Below, one piece after another: positions 7,378-14,200 of a DNA stretch of 15,578 bases (position 1 is the stretch's first letter; each line of letters begins with the position of its first letter). The stretch is taken from the NCBI GenBank assembly GCA_011523445.1, contig WTGT01000004.1:1-15578 (forward strand), given 5' to 3'. This DNA is from Paracoccaceae bacterium (GTDB lineage: Bacteria > Pseudomonadota > Alphaproteobacteria > Rhodobacterales > Rhodobacteraceae). Under the pieces are notes generated by a model. The model was given only the letters and a program-made list of their open reading frames with translations. It was not told where the DNA came from and ran no database searches. The position numbers were made by a program, and so were the translations under genes.

Positions 7378-8349
7378 TTACTTTGCTGCTTCATCAAGTG
7401 GTGCCAGATACCAGAAATCTTCGATGTTCAATGTTGACACATCTCCTTCTAACTGTCCTGCTTGACTATACCACTCCATATCAGCCATGGCAGCCTTGCG
7501 TCCACCACCGTTTGGATCATATAGACCACCTTCTACCGCTTCCATATAGAAGTTGTCCAGATTGCCCAGGATTTCCGGCGGGAGCTGTCCAATTGGGCCA
7601 TCAGGATCGGTTTCTTTGCTTATGATGGTTGGATCGGCATTCATTTCTTGCCATACGCTCCAAAGGGCATTTACAAAAATTTGGACCTGTTCCTCATTTT
7701 CCATGATCCATTCAAGATTGGCAAAAAGCGCCTCATCCGAAGCCTCTACATCGAACATGGGTAACACATTGAATTTATCCCCATGCTGCCGCATTACCTT
7801 GTTTTTGTTTGACAGGTCAATAATAGTGGCATCGGCCTGTCCGGCTACCAATGCAACTACCCGGTTGGCAGAACCCGGAACATAGGAACGTTGCCCAAAT
7901 TTTATTCCAACCTTGTCTTCAATTACATTGGCTATGGAATCTGTACCACCACCCCTTGAGTGCAGTAAAATTGGCTCCCCGTCTAAATCTTCTAGTGAAT
8001 TGTAATTCTTGTTTGTGACCGGGAAGAATTTCAGCTTGGATAGCTGGAATATGATTCGAAGGGGTGCTTTTGACCTTTGCATGGCTGCATATGGAGTACC
8101 AAATCCAATGTCCATCTCGCCACTTAGGACTGCCTGAATGGCAAGTTCCTCATCAGAGAATGCTGTCCATTCGTAATCAAGCCCATTTGCCCTGGCCCTG
8201 TCTAGTGCCACGAAGAATGCAGCCAATTCATCTGATGGTGTTTCGGCGAGTGCAATTTTGATTGTTTCCCCTTGTACCATTGTAACTGATAAAATGAATA
8301 CTACTGGTAGCAGCATTATCTTGAACAAATAATTGAAAATGATTTTCAT
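7378..8349 (-). CDS. ABC importer periplasmic binding protein (NMT1/SsuA/TauA-like)
   Basis: A 323-residue secreted substrate-binding protein of the nitrate/sulfonate/taurine/thiamine-precursor group. Residues 1-27 form a Lys-containing hydrophobic signal peptide, with probable cleavage after MVQG. The mature part begins with ETIKIALAET and continues with the cluster-type pattern SGEMDIGFGTPYAAM (about 76-90) and SLEDLDGEPILLHSRGGG (118-135), where this family usually has LKGKxI and a Gly-rich loop. The start was set at the ATG at 8349, 7 nt after GGGAG. The longer frame from 8409 would add 20 residues before the signal peptide and overlap the predicted leader hairpin. It is the first gene of the four-gene operon, with a well-formed promoter upstream and a strong hairpin downstream. 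The ligand is unknown; no sulfonate, nitrate or thiamine genes are nearby. Confidence 0.88.
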   Translation of the reverse strand: MKIIFNYLFKIMLLPVVFILSVTMVQGETIKIALAETPSDELAAFFVALDRARANGLDYEWTAFSDEELAIQAVLSGEMDIGFGTPYAAMQRSKAPLRIIFQLSKLKFFPVTNKNYNSLEDLDGEPILLHSRGGGTDSIANVIEDKVGIKFGQRSYVPGSANRVVALVAGQADATIIDLSNKNKVMRQHGDKFNVLPMFDVEASDEALFANLEWIMENEEQVQIFVNALWSVWQEMNADPTIISKETDPDGPIGQLPPEILGNLDNFYMEAVEGGLYDPNGGGRKAAMADMEWYSQAGQLEGDVSTLNIEDFWYLAPLDEAAK

Positions 8350-8408
8350 GATTTTTCTCCCTTGAGTGCTTAAAGTTACTCGGATTGTTCGATTGCCCAA
8401 GTAAATCA

Positions 8409-8428
8409 TGGTAGGAATAATCCCACCA
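8409..8428 (-). promoter_or_regulatory. Leader hairpin near the predicted 5' end of the ABC operon transcript
   Basis: TGGTAGGA (8409-8416), ATAA loop, TCCCACCA (8421-8428). In the RNA this is an 8-bp stem with one G-U pair and a 4-nt loop. If transcription starts about 7 nt after the -10 box (near 8432), the hairpin begins only a few nucleotides from the 5' end. In that position hairpins are known to protect mRNA from 5'-dependent decay. Alternatively it is a DNA operator. Confidence 0.5.
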
Positions 8429-8434
8429 AACCAA

Positions 8435-8460
8435 AAAGGTTTTAGACCTTTATTAAAGGT
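8435..8460. promoter_or_regulatory. AAAGGT/ACCTTT operator-like repeats over the ABC promoter
   Basis: Three alternating half-sites: AAAGGT (8435-8440), ACCTTT (8446-8451), AAAGGT (8455-8460). The second and third form the perfect 15-bp palindrome ACCTTT-ATT-AAAGGT inside the promoter spacer; the first and second form AAAGGT-TTTAG-ACCTTT across the -10 box. The two same-direction copies are 20 bp apart, about two helical turns. This is the layout expected of a dimeric or cooperative repressor site; the regulator is not encoded in the window. Confidence 0.5.
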
Positions 8461-8467
8461 TAGTCAA
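8439..8467 (-). promoter_or_regulatory. Sigma70-like promoter of the ABC operon
   Basis: On the - strand: TTGACT (-35, plus coordinates 8462-8467), exactly 17 nt of spacer (8445-8461), then TAAAAC (-10, 8439-8444). The -35 matches the consensus at five of six positions and the -10 at four. It lies about 90-118 nt before the binding-protein ATG. The spacer is almost entirely filled by a palindrome, which argues for direct control by a repressor. Confidence 0.55.
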
Positions 8468-8473
8468 GCATAT

Positions 8474-8488
8474 AGTTTTTGCAAAACT
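8474..8488. promoter_or_regulatory. Palindrome AGTTTT-TGC-AAAACT upstream of the ABC promoter
   Basis: Perfect 6-bp arms around a 3-bp centre, ending 7 bp upstream of the -35 box of the ABC promoter. This is where an activator or a second repressor dimer would bind. Short A+T palindromes also arise by chance in such DNA, so confidence is low. Confidence 0.35.
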
Positions 8489-8620
8489 GCCTACATCCGA
8501 CACCAATTCCCCAGCTTGGTCAATGTGTAAAATTATTTAGACAAAGATTTTGAGAAAACCTTTTGTTAGTATTTCCAGATACATCCGAACTTATTATGTG
8601 TATTTCCAAAGATATTTTGT

Positions 8621-8648
8621 TTGCTTGAATCTTTTTTTTACCTATACT
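8621..8648 (+). promoter_or_regulatory. Candidate putA promoter
   Basis: TTGCTT (8621-8626), a 16-nt spacer, TATACT (8643-8648), about 100 nt before the putA start. The -10 is good (five of six); the -35 is weak. A second TATACT at 8664-8669, part of the 21-bp-spaced direct repeat, could be an alternative -10 but has no matching -35. Confidence 0.35.
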
Positions 8649-8745
8649 AAAAAAATTGGTAGTTATACTACACAAAGCATATTTAAATTGAAGAATATTC
8701 AATTGTGGTCACTCCCGGTAAAATTTGTATGTCTAGAGTTGGAAA

Positions 8746-11700
8746 TTGACACAAATCCTTGACAAAATCAGATCGGAACAACTTTCTGCCAAGGTAGGAG
8801 GAGAAAATCAATTACTGGATAATTTGATATCTGAGGCAGCAATTCCCCTCCGGACCAGGGAAAAGATTTGTCAAGATGCAGAAGGGCTGGTCCACGAAAT
8901 CAAATCTTCTTCCAAAGTTGGTTTGTTGGACTCGATTTTGGCTCAATATGGGTTGGCAACCAAGGGCGGTGTTGCGATCTTGCGCCTTGCTGAAGCCCTC
9001 ATGAGGGTACCCGATAGAAATAATATGGATGCCCTCATAGCAGATAAACTGAATTCTGTCGATTGGAGTACCCAAAGGGGAAACTCCTCTACCTGGCTCG
9101 TAAACCTGTTAACAATCGGACTTCACTTTGCCAGCTTTTGCGTTCAAGGAACTACCAGGCAGGGAATTAGTGGGTGGCCAAGAAGGTTTCTCAAATGGAA
9201 AACTACTCCTTTCGTTCGTTTTGCAACAAGATTTACTGTCAAAAAGATGGCAGGGAGATTTGTTCTTGGTAAAACAATGAGTGAAGCAATAAGCCGTTCA
9301 AGTGTTGCTGAAAAAATGGGGTACCTCTACTCCTATGATATGCTCGGTGAAGCGGCACTAACTGAAAGGGATGCTGAATTTTTCTTTGAAGCTTACAAGG
9401 AATCCATAACTTCACTGGCCCCAAACTGTATCTCTCCTGATTTCAGGGATAATCATGGTGTTTCAATCAAGCTTTCTGCCATTCATCCCAGATATGAATG
9501 GACCCAAAGAGACCGAGTATTGGTTGAGTTGGTTGACAAGGTCAAAACCCTTTCCCTGATGGCCAAGGATGCCAACATGGGAATTAGTATCGATGCGGAA
9601 GAGGCAGATCGGCTTGAACTATCCCTGGAAGTGATAAAAAAGGTTCTTTCATCTCCAGAATTGGCGGGTTGGGACGGATTTGGGATTGTCGTACAGGCCT
9701 ATGGAAAATCAGCACCATTTGTCCTTGATTGGCTATACCAACTAGCCCTGGAATTGGACAGGAAAATTGCTGTTCGGTTGGTCAAGGGAGCCTATTGGGA
9801 TTACGAGATCAAGAAAGCCCAACTGGATGGGCTGGAGGATTTTCCAGTTTATACAAACAAGGCTGGAACTGACGTATCCTATCTTTGTTGTGCCAGAAAA
9901 TTACTTACCATGACGGACAGGATTTATCCACAATTTGCCGGACACAATGCTCACACCGTTTCCAGTATTCTGGAATTTGCCAAGGAAGATCAACCCTTTG
10001 AATTTCAACGTCTTCATGGTATGGGAGAAGCCCTTCATGAGATCATTAGATCAAGACATAATAGCAAATGCAGAATTTATGCCCCTGTTGGTGAACACAA
10101 GGAACTTCTGCCGTATCTTGCCCGTAGGATGCTGGAAAATGGGGCAAACAGTTCTTTTCTCAATCAACTCGCCGATCCCAAACTACAAGCTAGTGATATT
10201 GTTTCTGATCCATTTGATTTACTGAAAAAAGCCAGAGAAAGAAACCTACAGGTAGTTAGGCCGCCAGAAGGTTTGTTTGAACCCGAACGTAAAAACTCCA
10301 GAGGTTGGGATTTTCGCAATCCAAGGGTCCTGGAGGAAATTGAAACCTCAAGGAAACCGCACCATACGCACCAATGGAACCAATCAGCAACAAAATCTGC
10401 TGATGAAAACAATTCCCTGATTCAGACCATATCAAATCCCTCCAACCCAAAGGACATCGTCGGTTATTGCAGGTTTTCTTCCAAATCTGATGTATCAAAT
10501 GTATTGGAAAACACCTCCACTTGGTTCCAATCCAATGGCAGGGAGAGGGCCGATGTGTTAACCAAGGCATCAAACCTATACGAAGATAATGCTCCTGAAA
10601 TTTTTGCCTTGCTTTGCAGGGAGGCCGGGAAAACAATCAATGATGCCGTTGGTGAATTGAGGGAGGCCGTGGATTTCTTGCGTTATTATGCTTATCAGGC
10701 GACAACAATGGAGGATTCTTGTGAACCTGCAGGTATAATCAGTTGTATCTCTCCCTGGAACTTCCCTCTTGCCATTTTTACCGGTCAAATTGCAGGTGCC
10801 TTGGCTGGTGGCAATGGTGTTATTGCCAAATCTTCCGAACAAACTCCCTTAATCGCCGAATTGGCTGTGTGCCTCTTGCATGAGGCCGGAGTGCCAAAAA
10901 ATGTATTGCAACTTACTCTCGGTGAAGGGTCTGAAGTCGGAACCCAAATTGTTTCTGATCCCAGAATATCAGGTGTGGCCTTTACGGGTTCTACTGAAAC
11001 GGCACAAATAATCCAAAAGAATATGACCAAGCACCTGCATCCATCAGCCCGTTTTGTTGCCGAAACCGGAGGGTTGAATGCCATGATAGTGGATAGCACT
11101 GCACTACCCGAACAGGTAGTGAGAGATATTATCATCTCCTCTTTTCAATCAGCCGGCCAAAGATGCTCCGCCTTGAGAATTCTATATCTGCAAAAGGATA
11201 TTGAAGATACCTTTCTTACCATGCTTTTTGGTGCCATGGATCAATTACGGATTGGTGATCCCTGGAATACAAATACGGATATAGGACCACTGATTGATGA
11301 AGCCTCATATACTAAAATCACAAAATACCTCAAAGATGCGGAAAATAATGGTCGAATACTCAAAAAGTGTTCAACCCCTTCCCATGGATATTTTGTAGGC
11401 CCAACAGTCATCAGGGTTCAGGGTATTGATGATCTCAAGGAAGAAATTTTCGGTCCGGTTCTCCACGTATGTACCTTTGAAATTTCGAATCTTGAAAAGA
11501 TCATCAAGGAGATAAATTCCCGAGGATTCGGTTTAACTTTTGGTTTGCACTCCCGGATTGACCGTCGAGTCAAGGCAATTACCGATAAGCTGAAGATTGG
11601 CAATATGTATGTAAACAGAAATCAAATTGGTGCGGTCGTTGGATCCCAGCCTTTCGGCGGAGAAGGATTATCCGGAACTGGTCCCAAGGCCGGGGGACCT

Positions 11701-12258
11701 GGTTTGGTCAATAGTTTTAAGAAAAAGAATTTACCTCTACATCCATCCGATAATACTGATGTGGCTTTAGTTGATCCTGCTGATGCACAGAATCTCATTG
11801 ACCAAGTAAATAGGAATATCCCGAAAGTAAAAACAGAGAATTTTCCTGGTCCGACCGGTGAGACAAACCAAATGAACTACTTTCCACGAGGCATCGTACT
11901 TTGTTTGGGACCAACCTCGCAGGATTGTGAAAACCAAGCAAAAATTGCTTCTGCTGCTGGATGTACCGCAGTCGAGATTTGTCCTGATACCAAGGGCAAG
12001 TATGGTATTTCGGGTTTCCTTGACCGAGAACATCTGGCAACTTTACATAGCTTCGAGATTGTCGCTTTATGGAGTGATGAGGAAGACCTGAGGCTGGCAA
12101 GAGCTGCTCTGGCTGATCGAATGGATAAGTTCATTCCTCTGGTTGCAACAACAGAAATGGAGGAGTTTCTGTTTCATGAACGTCTTGTCTGTACAGATAC
12201 AACCGCAGCAGGAGGAAATGCCACCCTGTTTGCCATGATGGGAAAAAATCAGGTATAA
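8746..12258 (+). CDS. putA: Bifunctional proline dehydrogenase / P5C (glutamate semialdehyde) dehydrogenase, C-terminally extended type
   Basis: Membrane-associated flavoenzyme that oxidises proline to glutamate in two coupled steps, passing electrons to quinone and then NAD+. Of its 1170 residues, the first ~130 are the helical arm region. The FAD-dependent PRODH barrel follows, with YSYDMLGEA (195-203), KLSAIHPRYEW, LVKGAYWD (345-352) and the proline-binding RRMLENGANSSF (Arg460/Arg461). The aldehyde dehydrogenase domain has CISPWNFPLA, general-base Glu773 in VAETGG, catalytic Cys807 in AGQRCS and QPFGGEGLSGTGPKAGGP. A Rossmann-like C-terminal domain ends in DTTAAGGNA (1151-1159), the conserved C-terminal motif of extended PutAs. 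The E. coli-type N-terminal ribbon-helix-helix repressor domain is absent, so it cannot repress itself. The start is a TTG: a stop lies three codons upstream, and ILDKIRSEQ already matches PutA N-termini. No good Shine-Dalgarno precedes it. Confidence 0.96.
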   Translation: MTQILDKIRSEQLSAKVGGENQLLDNLISEAAIPLRTREKICQDAEGLVHEIKSSSKVGLLDSILAQYGLATKGGVAILRLAEALMRVPDRNNMDALIADKLNSVDWSTQRGNSSTWLVNLLTIGLHFASFCVQGTTRQGISGWPRRFLKWKTTPFVRFATRFTVKKMAGRFVLGKTMSEAISRSSVAEKMGYLYSYDMLGEAALTERDAEFFFEAYKESITSLAPNCISPDFRDNHGVSIKLSAIHPRYEWTQRDRVLVELVDKVKTLSLMAKDANMGISIDAEEADRLELSLEVIKKVLSSPELAGWDGFGIVVQAYGKSAPFVLDWLYQLALELDRKIAVRLVKGAYWDYEIKKAQLDGLEDFPVYTNKAGTDVSYLCCARKLLTMTDRIYPQFAGHNAHTVSSILEFAKEDQPFEFQRLHGMGEALHEIIRSRHNSKCRIYAPVGEHKELLPYLARRMLENGANSSFLNQLADPKLQASDIVSDPFDLLKKARERNLQVVRPPEGLFEPERKNSRGWDFRNPRVLEEIETSRKPHHTHQWNQSATKSADENNSLIQTISNPSNPKDIVGYCRFSSKSDVSNVLENTSTWFQSNGRERADVLTKASNLYEDNAPEIFALLCREAGKTINDAVGELREAVDFLRYYAYQATTMEDSCEPAGIISCISPWNFPLAIFTGQIAGALAGGNGVIAKSSEQTPLIAELAVCLLHEAGVPKNVLQLTLGEGSEVGTQIVSDPRISGVAFTGSTETAQIIQKNMTKHLHPSARFVAETGGLNAMIVDSTALPEQVVRDIIISSFQSAGQRCSALRILYLQKDIEDTFLTMLFGAMDQLRIGDPWNTNTDIGPLIDEASYTKITKYLKDAENNGRILKKCSTPSHGYFVGPTVIRVQGIDDLKEEIFGPVLHVCTFEISNLEKIIKEINSRGFGLTFGLHSRIDRRVKAITDKLKIGNMYVNRNQIGAVVGSQPFGGEGLSGTGPKAGGPGLVNSFKKKNLPLHPSDNTDVALVDPADAQNLIDQVNRNIPKVKTENFPGPTGETNQMNYFPRGIVLCLGPTSQDCENQAKIASAAGCTAVEICPDTKGKYGISGFLDREHLATLHSFEIVALWSDEEDLRLARAALADRMDKFIPLVATTEMEEFLFHERLVCTDTTAAGGNATLFAMMGKNQV

Positions 12259-12382
12259 TGAAAAAACTTATTGCTGTTTAGACCCATAAGAATCCCCCAA
12301 ATTATTATTTCAAGTCTTAATCTTGCTGGTGGCCTAGTATAAGTTTGTCGGTTTCATTGGTTGAAAATCGGAATCAATTGAA

Positions 12383-12411
12383 TTGACATCAATAACCATC
12401 AGATATAGCAT
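12383..12411 (+). promoter_or_regulatory. Candidate promoter of the TRAP operon
   Basis: TTGACA (12383-12388, perfect -35), 17-nt spacer, TAGCAT (12406-12411, four of six for -10). It lies about 50 nt before the dctP start codon, within the 205-bp gap after putA, so the TRAP genes can be expressed independently of putA. The adjoining TAATATAT run (12411-12418) offers an alternative -10 but with too long a spacer. Confidence 0.5.
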
Positions 12412-12422
12412 AATATATTTTC

Positions 12423-12442
12423 ACCGACCGGGTCAGGTTGGT
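12423..12442 (+). promoter_or_regulatory. Leader hairpin or operator upstream of dctP
   Basis: ACCGACC (12423-12429), a 6-nt loop GGGTCA, GGTTGGT (12436-12442). In RNA this makes seven pairs with one G-U. It starts about 5 nt after the start point expected from the promoter at 12383-12411, and 11 nt before the AGGAGA ribosome-binding site (12453-12458). It could be a 5'-stabilising hairpin or a repressor operator. Confidence 0.45.
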
Positions 12443-12463
12443 TATATCTAGCAGGAGAAATTC

Positions 12464-13474
12464 ATGAAAGCAAAATACTTTAAACATGCCATTGCCGGCT
12501 GTCTTTCAATGATTCTGGTCAGCGAAGCCATGGCTACCGAATGGAACGTGTCCCTGTGGGGTACACGCCGGGCATTTACCGAACATGTCGAGAAACTAGC
12601 TGAACTTGTCAGTGAAAAGACGGGTGGTGAATTTACCCTCAACCTGTCTTATGGCGGATTGTCCAACAACCGTGAAAACCTGGATGGAATTTCAATTGGT
12701 GCATTCGAGATGGCACAATTCTGCGCTGGATACCATTACGACAAAAATCCTTCCATTACTGTCCTCGAACTCCCGTTTCTCGGTGTCTCATCACTTGAGC
12801 AGGAAGTGGAAATTTCCCAAGCAGTTTACCAGCATCCAGCTGCCATTGAAGATCTTGCCAGATGGAATGCTACTCTGTTGATGCCCTCTCCCTTGCCGCA
12901 GTACAATATTGCAGGTGTTGGCGATGGTCCCAGAACACTTGCTGAATTTGAAGGACTAGCTGTCAGGGCAACCGGTGGTATCGGACAGGCCATGAAAGCC
13001 ATCGGCGCTGTTCCAACTTCAATGTCAGCAACCGAAGTCCGTCAGGCACTTGACAGTGGGGTCGTTTCAGCGGTGGCCTTTGCACCACATGCCCACATGT
13101 CTTTTGGTACGGTTGAAAGTGCCAAATGGTGGACTACGAATCTCAATCCGGGTACGGTCAATTGCCCTGTCGTTGTGAATACGGATGCCCTGAATTCCCT
13201 TAGTGATGCCGAACGGGATGCTCTTCTTGGATCCGTTGATGAAGCTCTAGCTCATTACATCACCAATTACAATGAAAAGACCATGGTACAATGGGGACCA
13301 CTGCTTGACGAAAAGGGTATTGAGCGCATTACCTATTCCGATGAAGAGCTCGCCGCCTTTCGTGAAGCTGTTGCAACACCTGCTGCTCAGGCATGGATTG
13401 AAGAAAACACCGCTCGTGGTCTGCCGGCACAGGAACTTTATGACCTGGTTTCGAGCATGATCGCCGGAAACTGA
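12464..13474 (+). CDS. dctP: TRAP transporter periplasmic binding protein, DctP family
   Basis: Secreted ligand-binding protein that delivers an organic acid (or similar solute) to the DctQM membrane complex in a sodium- or proton-driven importer. Of 336 residues, 1-24 form the signal peptide (cleavage after SEAMA, leaving TEWNVSLWG). The DctP fold is recognised from NRENLDGISIGAFEMAQFC (69-87), LELPFLG (101-107) and the stretch EGLAVRATGGIGQAMKAIGA, which contains Arg168, the family's conserved arginine that normally pairs with a ligand carboxylate. ATEVRQALDSGVVSAV (189-204) is the other family hallmark. The start has AGGAGA at 5-nt spacing. It is the first gene of the TRAP operon and is followed by a strong hairpin. 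The ligand cannot be told; proximity to putA makes amino-acid-derived or hydroxy/keto acids possible but unproven. Confidence 0.93.
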   Translation: MKAKYFKHAIAGCLSMILVSEAMATEWNVSLWGTRRAFTEHVEKLAELVSEKTGGEFTLNLSYGGLSNNRENLDGISIGAFEMAQFCAGYHYDKNPSITVLELPFLGVSSLEQEVEISQAVYQHPAAIEDLARWNATLLMPSPLPQYNIAGVGDGPRTLAEFEGLAVRATGGIGQAMKAIGAVPTSMSATEVRQALDSGVVSAVAFAPHAHMSFGTVESAKWWTTNLNPGTVNCPVVVNTDALNSLSDAERDALLGSVDEALAHYITNYNEKTMVQWGPLLDEKGIERITYSDEELAAFREAVATPAAQAWIEENTARGLPAQELYDLVSSMIAGN

Positions 13475-13485
13475 TTAAACAATGA

Positions 13486-13517
13486 TTCTCCGTCGGTAAT
13501 ATTTTACCGGCGGGGAA
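13486..13517 (+). promoter_or_regulatory. 14-bp intercistronic hairpin after dctP
   Basis: TTCTCCGTCGGTAA (13486-13499), loop TATT, TTACCGGCGGGGAA (13504-13517): 14 pairs with two G-U. It lies 12 nt after the dctP stop and has no downstream U-tract. Its 3' arm ends in GGCGGGGAA, the only Shine-Dalgarno-like sequence near the dctQ start, so folding would hide it. This would favour dctP over dctQM by message protection, attenuation or blocked initiation (inference). Confidence 0.75.
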
Positions 13518-13535
13518 CTAATAGATAATGATTAA

Positions 13536-14186
13536 TTGGCTGGCTCATCCTCAGTTCTGACAGACGGATCATTACTCAGCAGAATTGACCGTCGTCTGTT
13601 GCAGATCGAATCCTTTTTGGCCCTTTTGGGAGGTCTTGCAGTATTTTCGTTAATGCTGCTTGCGGTCACCAGTGTGGGAGGACGGAATTTCTTCAATCAT
13701 CCCATTCCAGGATATGTAGACTGGATTGAACAAGCCATGCCACTGATAGCATTCATAGGTATCTCATATTGTCAGCGACTTGGTGGACACATCCGCATGG
13801 ATATCCTTATAGGCTTACTGAAAGGCCGCTCGCTGTGGATTGCCGAATTCATAGGTACCCTATTGATAATGGTTCTGATTCTACTGCTGGTGTGGGGAAG
13901 CTGGGCACATTTTGAGCGATCATTCGACTGGTCGGCACCCTATTGGAGTCGTGACTCAAGCCTTGATATCCGATTGCCGCTCTGGCCAGCCAAATTGCTT
14001 GTTCCAGTAGCCTTTTCCGTATTGTTTCTACGTTTGGTCCTACAGGTATGGGGTTATGTCCGGGCAATTATCTCAGGTACTCTCCAACCTGTTGCCGTAC
14101 CCCTAATTGAAGATGCTTCAAAGATCGCCAAGCAGGAGGCCGAAGCCGTTTCCGGGTTCGAACACGAAAACGGAACATCGGTCTAG
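13536..14186 (+). CDS. dctQ: TRAP transporter small permease, DctQ family
   Basis: Four-helix inner-membrane subunit that pairs with DctM. The 216 residues show hydrophobic segments at about 27-48, 67-84, 101-121 and 152-175. The family pattern is clear: LLAVTSVGGRNFFNHPIPGYVDWIEQ (41-66), FIGISYCQRLGGHIRMDI (73-90), then the charged PYWSRDSSLDIRLPLWPAKLLVP before the last helix. The only possible start is a TTG, since TAA precedes it, and it lacks a Shine-Dalgarno at normal spacing. The well-placed GGGGAA instead serves an ATG at 13528 that is out of frame and stops after ten codons (TGA 13558-13560). One extra T near 13536 would join that ATG to the dctQ frame, so a frameshift or sequence error at the start is possible. 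dctM follows after 14 nt. Confidence 0.88.
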   Translation: MAGSSSVLTDGSLLSRIDRRLLQIESFLALLGGLAVFSLMLLAVTSVGGRNFFNHPIPGYVDWIEQAMPLIAFIGISYCQRLGGHIRMDILIGLLKGRSLWIAEFIGTLLIMVLILLLVWGSWAHFERSFDWSAPYWSRDSSLDIRLPLWPAKLLVPVAFSVLFLRLVLQVWGYVRAIISGTLQPVAVPLIEDASKIAKQEAEAVSGFEHENGTSV

Positions 14187-14200
14187 GGGAGAAGGCTGCG

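Larger units (their letters stand above)
8350..8745. other. Divergent control region between ABC operon and putA
   Basis: 396 bp, very A+T rich, with no supported gene. It holds the ABC operon promoter and operator-like palindromes (8409-8488). On the putA side it has a candidate promoter (8621-8648), a direct repeat TATACTA at 8643-8649 and 8664-8670 (21 bp apart, two helical turns), and an inverted repeat GTAGT-TAT-ACTAC (8659-8671). A further ACCTTT half-site lies at 8558-8563. The middle (about 8489-8610) shows nothing else I recognise. Confidence 0.6.

Noticed and set aside
8350..8409. 20-residue N-terminal extension of the ABC binding protein from the ATG at 8409
   Set aside because: The internal ATG at 8349 has GGGAG at 7 nt and directly begins a signal peptide; the extension would precede the signal peptide and overlap the leader hairpin.
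12258..12281. Seven-codon ORF MKKLIAV overlapping the putA stop as TAATG
   Set aside because: Too short, no similarity, and no ribosome site of note; probably chance, though it looks like the beginning of a signal peptide.
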